Shown in pieces: positions 38,801-43,965 of a stretch of 43,965 nt of DNA; the first letter of the stretch is position 1; each line of letters opens with the position of its first letter. The notes under the pieces are model-generated. The model ran no database searches. It was not told where the DNA came from and saw only the letters and a program-made list of their open reading frames with translations. The position numbers and the translations under genes are program-made. The DNA comes from an uncultured Nitrosomonas sp. (lineage in GTDB: Bacteria > Pseudomonadota > Gammaproteobacteria > Burkholderiales > Nitrosomonadaceae), in contig CADEDO010000019.1 of the NCBI GenBank assembly GCA_902826115.1, forward strand, positions 1 through 43,965, in the 5' to 3' direction.

Positions 38801-41242
38801 TTATTTTTCGTTGCGGGACGGCAAGCGTCGATGCTCGGTTTTAGGGTGCTGCGTCATCTGGCAAGCGCGGCGGAAAATCAACAAGGTTCTCTGCGCATGC
38901 CCCAGAACCGTGTCGGATGCGTAACCAGTCGCACGGCTTTGCTCGGTGATTCCCGCTGGGAAACCGGTGATCAATTCCAGTCCCTGGATGACATGCTCCA
39001 TGGTATAAATGGCAAACAAACCTTGCTCAACCGCTTCCAGGATTTTGGAATCCAGCATCAGATGCTGGCGATTATGATGCGGAATCAGAACGCCCTGCTC
39101 GCCATTCAATCCCATTTTCTCGCACAACTTGAAATAACCTTCAATCTTGTCATTGATTCCGCCCACTGGCAGCACCTCGCCGTACTGATTCAACGCACCG
39201 GTCACCGCAATGCCCTGTTTCAAAGGCACTTCCGCCAGGGAAGACAACAACACATAAAACTCGGCGCAGGAAGCGGAATCTCCCTCGATACTGCTGTATT
39301 CCTGCTCAAACACGAGGGATGCACTGAGCGCAAGCGGCGCGATATGCGCAAACAAGGCCGTCAGGTAGTTCTGTAAGATCAACATGCCCTTGTCGTGAAT
39401 CGGACCGGTCATATCGACTTCACGGGAAATATTGAGCACACCGTCTTCTCCGGCAAATGTGCGTGCGGTCAGCCGCAGCGGCATGCCAAAGCTATGGTCG
39501 CCCAGATCGATTTGCGTCAGTGCGTTAATCTGCCCTACCTTGTCGCCTTCCAGTGCAATGAAAACCTCGCCTTCGACGATCGATTCCTGCATGCGCAAAT
39601 CCGGATAATTGTGGCGGAAGGTGCGCGCCTGCAAAGCGGTGGTGATATCCGCCGCTTCCACCAATTTTCCCTGGCGCGCTTTGCAGAGTGCCGCACTTTC
39701 CAGTATCAACATCTCGGTTCGGGCAAAAATAGCGCTCTGGCGTCTTTGATCTTCCACTTCGCGATGCGATTCCTCCAATAAACGAGCCACCGCCGCCGCA
39801 GAAAAATGTGGCAATTTTGCAGCATCGCAGGCATGCGCGACAAAAATAGACGATGCCTGGTAAGTTTGGGGGGTGGCCATAAAACTTTCAGCAAAATCCA
39901 CTTTCACGCGAAAACGCCGCATGAATTCAGGATCGATTTCCTGCAATAGATAGTATTCATCGCGCGAGCCAACCAGAACAATTTTGACATTGATTTCCAC
40001 TGCCTCGGGTTCGAGCGAAACCGGCGCGTTGGAAGTCAATGTCGAGCCCGGCTCTTCGATTTGCAGTCGTTTGCTGCGCAAGAAACGCCGCAATTTGACC
40101 CATAAGTGCCCATCCACCAGCAAATCGCTCAGGTGCAACATCAGAAAACCGCCATTCGCCTTGAGCAGACTGCCCGCGCGTATGCGCATGAAATCAGTTT
40201 TGAGTTTTCCATTCTCAAACTGGTAGTCGATACTGCCAAATAGTGCATGGGATACCGGATTGTCTTCGATCACCACCGGCGCTCCTTGCAAATCCGCATT
40301 ATCCACCACCAGGTTAATCTGATAGCGCGCAAAAGTGTGATTCAGCGTGGCCTGATGTTTTTCTTCATCGCCATTATTGGCTTGAAACAGCGCCAGATTA
40401 TCGAGAATATCTGCGGTCACTTGTTCAAAGTAAGTTTTCAGCCGCTCGCTCTGTTTTAATTGTTTTTCCAACGCATCCTGAATTTTCTTGAAGGCAAGAT
40501 TCAATAAAGGCTGCACGATGCGGCGCTGCAATTCACCAAGTGCGCTGTTCCTGTCTTTTTCCGCGTTTTTGAATTCCTCAAAATAAAGCGCAATCGCTTC
40601 CCGAAATAGCTGTTCAGCTTGATCGATTTCAGTTCTGCGTTTTTTGGGTAACTTGAGCAAATTTTCTTCAGTCAGAATGTCACCTTTCTCATCCAACAAG
40701 GTAAAAACGATCTGCTCATCTTCGCGGCGAATCGTGAAACTCAGGGATTCCGCCAATTTATCCAGTTTTGTATACGCTTTGACCGCTTCCGTTTTGAATT
40801 TCTTGTCAATACGATCACTTTTAAGCTTGAAATCCTGCCCATTCAGGCATTGCGTGATTTCTGCAGGCAGCGATTTCGCCAATTGCGTCAGCGATTGCCG
40901 CAGCAAACGCCCTTGTCCGGCAGGCAAAAACAAAGCCAGCGGCTTCTCAGGCGCCGCAAAATTGTAGAGATAGCATAAATCCGGAGGGGTTGATCGACCA
41001 GCCGCCGCGGCAAACATCGCCTGCTGTAGCAAAGAAGACCGGCCCGATCCGACCTCGCCCAGTACGAACAAATGATAATCCGGCTGTAACATACTGAGGC
41101 CAAAACGGGTAGCCAATTCCGCCCGTTCCTGTCCAATCCATGACAGTGGATGCTGCAATAACTCAGAAGTATCAGAAAATCCCAGTGAATTCGGGTCTAT
41201 GGTAATGCGTAAATCAGAAGAATGGAGTGATAAGGTCGACAT
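38801..41242 (-). CDS. Lon-like AAA-family S16 protease (LonB/YcbZ type)
   Basis: An 813-residue ATPase-protease fusion. The N-terminal AAA part has a Walker A GEVGSGRSS (62-70) with Arg in place of the usual Lys, as I recall in this family; helical insertions occupy about 130-290. The later ATPase part includes ANGGFLMLHLSDLL and KIVLVGSRDEYYLL. The C-terminal S16 protease domain has serine S656 in EGDSASCAE and lysine K699 in GGINDKIEG, 43 residues apart, exactly as in E. coli Lon (S679, K722). This places it with the Lon-related, YcbZ-like family, whose role in protein quality control is little known. No strong ribosome site precedes the ATG. It lies 210 bases upstream of the SIR2 gene, in the same direction. 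Confidence 0.9.
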   Translation of the reverse strand: MSTLSLHSSDLRITIDPNSLGFSDTSELLQHPLSWIGQERAELATRFGLSMLQPDYHLFVLGEVGSGRSSLLQQAMFAAAAGRSTPPDLCYLYNFAAPEKPLALFLPAGQGRLLRQSLTQLAKSLPAEITQCLNGQDFKLKSDRIDKKFKTEAVKAYTKLDKLAESLSFTIRREDEQIVFTLLDEKGDILTEENLLKLPKKRRTEIDQAEQLFREAIALYFEEFKNAEKDRNSALGELQRRIVQPLLNLAFKKIQDALEKQLKQSERLKTYFEQVTADILDNLALFQANNGDEEKHQATLNHTFARYQINLVVDNADLQGAPVVIEDNPVSHALFGSIDYQFENGKLKTDFMRIRAGSLLKANGGFLMLHLSDLLVDGHLWVKLRRFLRSKRLQIEEPGSTLTSNAPVSLEPEAVEINVKIVLVGSRDEYYLLQEIDPEFMRRFRVKVDFAESFMATPQTYQASSIFVAHACDAAKLPHFSAAAVARLLEESHREVEDQRRQSAIFARTEMLILESAALCKARQGKLVEAADITTALQARTFRHNYPDLRMQESIVEGEVFIALEGDKVGQINALTQIDLGDHSFGMPLRLTARTFAGEDGVLNISREVDMTGPIHDKGMLILQNYLTALFAHIAPLALSASLVFEQEYSSIEGDSASCAEFYVLLSSLAEVPLKQGIAVTGALNQYGEVLPVGGINDKIEGYFKLCEKMGLNGEQGVLIPHHNRQHLMLDSKILEAVEQGLFAIYTMEHVIQGLELITGFPAGITEQSRATGYASDTVLGHAQRTLLIFRRACQMTQHPKTEHRRLPSRNEK

Positions 41243-41333
41243 GGTTAAGCCAATAGCAATTGGGCGAAAGTATTACGCCAATTGTCGGTATTGTACCCAT
41301 TTAGAGACTGTTACGTCATGCAGGAATTTCTGG

Positions 41334-41408
41334 CAGGCCGTTGAAAAACATTTTCGAGGCCACCGATACCAGGCAATAACCAGCGAAAAAATGCCGTTTA
41401 TGCGTGAT
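41334..41408. repeat. MITE-like element, copy B (left half only)
   Basis: CAGGCCGTTGAAAAAC followed by about 60 bases that match, with few changes, the reverse complement of the right half of copy C (TTTTCGAGG, CCGATAC, AGGCA, CAGCGAAAAA, GTTTATG). It stops abruptly near 41408, so it is truncated. It lies between the Lon-like gene and a terminator. Confidence 0.75.
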
Positions 41409-41478
41409 CGATTTAACTATAGGAAGGCAAAACAGTAACGGATTGTCGATTCATACGCATTGAATCCGCCAAATTGAC

Positions 41479-41515
41479 AGAAGACTTCTTGAGTGCAATC
41501 ACCAAGAAGCCTTCT
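41479..41515 (-). terminator. Hairpin terminator after beta-helix gene
   Basis: A 12-bp stem (41479-41490 with 41504-41515, one G-T pair) around a 13-base loop, 14 bases past the stop codon of the minus-strand gene at 41529. The T tail is weak (GTCAATTT). Confidence 0.5.
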
Positions 41516-41528
41516 CATGGATAACGAC

Positions 41529-43139
41529 TTAATTAAAGTTGAAAGTCCATTCTCTGGTCCAATCATCGTTTGCATCTCTAAATGCACCCGCATAATCGAC
41601 TGGCGTAAAGAAATTGTCATTCACTGCAGCACCGCCCAGTGTCAGCGGCGATCCGGTGGCAGGCAAATAGCCACTGAGTAAAGGATCTTCTGCTTTATTG
41701 CCAGACTGCGACAAGAACCATTCGGCCACAGTGAATGTGGCGCCTTCACCATCGGTGAAATTGTTCGCGCATTGAACAAAAGAATTCTGAATCGTTAATC
41801 CGCCTGACAGACTTCCTGGCGAACCAGCATTGGCAAAGGTCGAGGCGCCGTCAATCATTAGACAAGATGGAGATCCCGTCATGACGGAATTCCAGATATT
41901 AGCACCGGTTCCACGGCGCAATAACACGCTTTGGGTAGCGGAATCACCCGTGCGACCCAGAATGGTCATATTAGACACAATCGGTTGAGAGCGAGGAAGG
42001 TTGTCGTGATTTTTATCGTTGTTGTCGGCTTCAATGCCACGATCACCCACTTCGGCTGACTGTTTAATCAGAACAAACTGCGCGCGACCTTGCCAACCAC
42101 TGGCCCAATCCAAAGAGTCATCCTGAATGTTAGTCAACACCAGATGTTTCATTTGGACCGTACCGCCAAACATTTCCACGCCATCATCCAAGCCCGCATG
42201 CACTTGCACATAATCAATCTTTGTTCCTGAACCAACGCCACCCAGAGTCAAGCCATTGAGCTCTTCATCAGGGCGAACAGCAAATCCGGCAAACAGAATT
42301 TGCGTGTATTTGATCAATCCGCTGTTGTCCGCTGGATTGTTACCACCATAGAATTCAGTCGTAATGGCTTCGTTCGGCACTTCACATAGCGTAACGCCCT
42401 CGTTACAACCATTCACTGGCGCATTGCCGGAAATGAGCAAACCGCCCCATTCCCCCGCTGCCTGCTGGTTTGCTCCCGACATGACAATTGGATTGTCCGG
42501 CGTACCTTCCGCCATGATTTTTGAACCGCGACGGATCCACAAATAATCAGCACCTGATTGACCAAAAATCTTGGTACCCGGGTTGATGGTCAAAGTGGCG
42601 CTTTCTGCATTGTCACCGCCAATATAAACGCCGCCTGACAATATCCAATTGGTATTCTTTGTCAGTGTCGCATTGGTTTTAATATCACCACTCAAGACGC
42701 AAGAACCATCGGTAGGCCCTGGTTGCGCAAAACTTGGGCAACCTTGGAATTGATTGCTGACGAGTTGTTCTACAGTGAAACGAAACGGATCGGATCCGGG
42801 AACATATTTTAATTTAGCATAAAAATCATCCGCTCCCACCACGATGGAAGGGATATGCACTGAGATGGTATCCGGATCAAAAACATTGCGCTGTCCGGTC
42901 GTTGCAGATATCGAATTAGCCGCAATCATTTCCAATTGATTGCCGTCCACGATCTGTAATTTAACATTGTAAAATGCAGATGATCCGCCGCTACCCAGCA
43001 CTTCAACGACAGGAAGATCAACAGTATTGGTTGCCGGATCATAGGCTGCAGTTGCAGCGTAGCCGCTGAATGCAGCCGTGCTCAACAGCAAGGCTGATGT
43101 AGTGATGATTTGTTCTTTGATACGATTAAGTTTAAACAT
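41529..43139 (-). CDS. Secreted beta-helix-like protein
   Basis: A 536-residue exported protein of unknown function. Visible: a signal peptide (IITTSALLLSTAAFSGYA, cut near residue 28), a GGSS region with FYNVKLQIVDGNQLE, then from about 175 a series of short beta strands ending in turns (GGVYIGGDN, LTINPGTKIFGQSGADYLWI, KIMAEGTPDNPIVMSG, WGGLLISGNAPVNG, IKYTQILFAGF, LNGLTLGGVGSGTKIDYVQVHAGLDDGVEMFGG). This is the pattern of right-handed parallel beta-helix proteins. GGAGG stands before the ATG. It has no PEP-CTERM or autotransporter tail. An envelope or extracellular location is inferred. Confidence 0.8.
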   Translation of the reverse strand: MFKLNRIKEQIITTSALLLSTAAFSGYAATAAYDPATNTVDLPVVEVLGSGGSSAFYNVKLQIVDGNQLEMIAANSISATTGQRNVFDPDTISVHIPSIVVGADDFYAKLKYVPGSDPFRFTVEQLVSNQFQGCPSFAQPGPTDGSCVLSGDIKTNATLTKNTNWILSGGVYIGGDNAESATLTINPGTKIFGQSGADYLWIRRGSKIMAEGTPDNPIVMSGANQQAAGEWGGLLISGNAPVNGCNEGVTLCEVPNEAITTEFYGGNNPADNSGLIKYTQILFAGFAVRPDEELNGLTLGGVGSGTKIDYVQVHAGLDDGVEMFGGTVQMKHLVLTNIQDDSLDWASGWQGRAQFVLIKQSAEVGDRGIEADNNDKNHDNLPRSQPIVSNMTILGRTGDSATQSVLLRRGTGANIWNSVMTGSPSCLMIDGASTFANAGSPGSLSGGLTIQNSFVQCANNFTDGEGATFTVAEWFLSQSGNKAEDPLLSGYLPATGSPLTLGGAAVNDNFFTPVDYAGAFRDANDDWTREWTFNFN

Positions 43140-43293
43140 GATTTGCCCACCTCCAATATTATTTAGGGTGAGCCAATCTAGCAGGCGAACATTACAGGCG
43201 TATTACATTTAAAAGTAATACAAAGTGTGCATACAGCTCATAACGCTGATAGCAAATTTCCCTCTGAAGCACTCCCAGCTTAGTGCTTGTCAG

Positions 43294-43572
43294 TTAAAAC
43301 CGTGACCAATGATCCGCGACAATTTGCCCGTTCTGTATAATGAATCGATGATTGTACTGACCTATTCTATACAGCCAAACTTCGCGCTTGATGTAGGCAA
43401 TGCCGCCGAATGCTCTGGTCTGAACAAGCCCCAAATCTGTGCGCACATTCGGCTCACCCAAGTTGATCAGTAGCTTGTCAGAGAAATCGCCTTTGGAGAT
43501 GATATTGCCATTAGGCGCACGAAAACCGCTCAACAGCATCACTGCAAATACAATCAGTAGAAGCTTTTTCAT
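43294..43572 (-). CDS. Small exported DUF2845-like protein
   Basis: A 92-residue protein with an N-terminal signal segment (MKKLLLIVFAVMLLSGF), then a compact domain: ISKGDFSDKLLINLGEPNVR, EVWLYRIGQYNHRFIIQNGQIVADH. The order SKGD...K...GEP...EVW-Y...NG is as in the DUF2845 and SmpA/OmlA-like small periplasmic proteins. The cysteines usual in DUF2845 are missing. A good AAGGA ribosome site precedes the ATG. It stands alone. The family assignment is moderate. Confidence 0.7.
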   Translation of the reverse strand: MKKLLLIVFAVMLLSGFRAPNGNIISKGDFSDKLLINLGEPNVRTDLGLVQTRAFGGIAYIKREVWLYRIGQYNHRFIIQNGQIVADHWSRF

Positions 43573-43965
43573 GATGAAATCCTTTCAATACGAACTTGTT
43601 TTTACGGGCGATATTTTTATATCGCCGACGGTTGTCACTGTAGATTGAAGATACTTAATACAACCTGAACAAATGAAAGGATGGATCTGGTGGGAACAAA
43701 CAGGTAGGACATTTGCCTGGGAAGTCGTTTGCAAATGGTAGAAAAGGCAACCTGGAATCGATCCCAAGTTGCTTTAACAGGCGTTGAAAAACTATCTGCG
43801 TTGCCGCTACGGTGTTAAAAACAGGCTCAAAATGCTCATTTATTACACATAAACTGCGCTTTTTCGCCTGTTTCTGCCTTGTATCGGCTACCTCGAAAAC
43901 GTTTTTCAACGGCCTGTTAAGTACTGCTTGAATAAGTCAAACTAATAAGCCAAGCGAACACTCAG
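43573..43965. other. Terminal intergenic region
   Basis: 393 bases to the window edge. It contains MITE copy C (43774-43920). No gene is supported; short frames across the element are by-products of the repeat. Confidence 0.6.
43774..43920. mobile_element. MITE-like element, copy C (complete, 147 bp)
   Basis: Ends in inverted repeats: TTAACAGGCGTTGAAAAAC at the left (43774-43792) and GTTTTTCAACGGCCTGTTAA at the right (43901-43920), matching over 19 of 20 positions with one base missing on the left. Inside, facing arms AAACAGGC and GCCTGTTT surround an AT-rich centre. It has no coding capacity. The outer TTAA could be a target duplication, but copies A and B are not flanked by TTAA, so the true end may be CAGGC. 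Confidence 0.85.

Noticed and set aside
38831-39376. 181-codon plus-strand frame opposite the Lon-like gene
   Set aside because: Covers the S16 protease domain on the other strand, whose catalytic residues are clear; no independent support.
43655-43909. 84-codon minus-strand frame over MITE copy C
   Set aside because: Runs through the element and its terminal repeat; a by-product of the repeat, not a transposase.

Overview
The window looks like chromosomal DNA of a betaproteobacterium, most likely a Nitrosomonadales member resembling Nitrosomonas. This is inferred from gene order (rpoE-mucA-mucB-mucD-glutaredoxin-lepA-lepB-DUF4845-rnc-era-pdxJ-acpS-nagZ; alaA-hom-thrC; sdhB-sdhE-gltA-sucA-sucB), a PEP-CTERM protein and rather AT-rich DNA. 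No 16S gene or ammonia-oxidation gene is present to confirm it. No tRNA, rRNA, CRISPR array or transposase gene was seen.

Layout. 1-12.8 kb: a long minus-strand cluster, read from right to left. It begins with the envelope-stress sigma factor and its anti-sigma pair (rpoE, mucA/rseA, mucB/rseB) and the periplasmic protease mucD. It continues with a small thioredoxin-fold protein, lepA, lepB, a DUF4845 membrane protein, rnc, era, pdxJ, acpS, nagZ and finally lpd. recO, usually between era and pdxJ, is missing: only 41 bases separate the two genes. 13-14.6 kb: nadB, divergent from rpoE. 14.9-16.4 kb: a two-gene unit encoding a secreted DUF1775/YcnI-like protein and a PEP-CTERM protein, closed by a clear terminator. 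16.9-22.5 kb, plus strand: a YheT-type hydrolase, dnaE and an orphan HEPN-like gene. 22.6-29.0 kb, minus strand: sdhB-sdhE-gltA-sucA-sucB, TCA-cycle genes without sdhCDA in front and without lpd behind; the only E3 gene in view is the one at the left edge. 29.3 kb: a tiny lipoprotein gene. 29.8-34 kb, minus strand: alaA-hom-thrC, amino-acid synthesis.

34-44 kb is the accessory-looking part. It holds a 668-residue RTX-type calcium-binding protein with three 360-bp tandem units, two of which are 359/360 identical. Next is a 703-residue SIR2-SEC-C protein that carries all the NAD-binding motifs of anti-phage SIR2 effectors, then a Lon-like AAA protease, a secreted beta-helix-like protein and a small DUF2845-like protein. 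Three copies of a MITE-like element of about 75-147 bp (29.6, 41.3 and 43.8 kb) lie in intergenic gaps of the right-hand half.

The most interesting candidate for an undescribed system is the SIR2-SEC-C gene. The tandem RTX array, the missing recO, the split TCA operon and the MITE family are the next most interesting. Start sites were revised from the longest open frames wherever a Shine-Dalgarno sequence or the family N-terminus pointed to an internal start.
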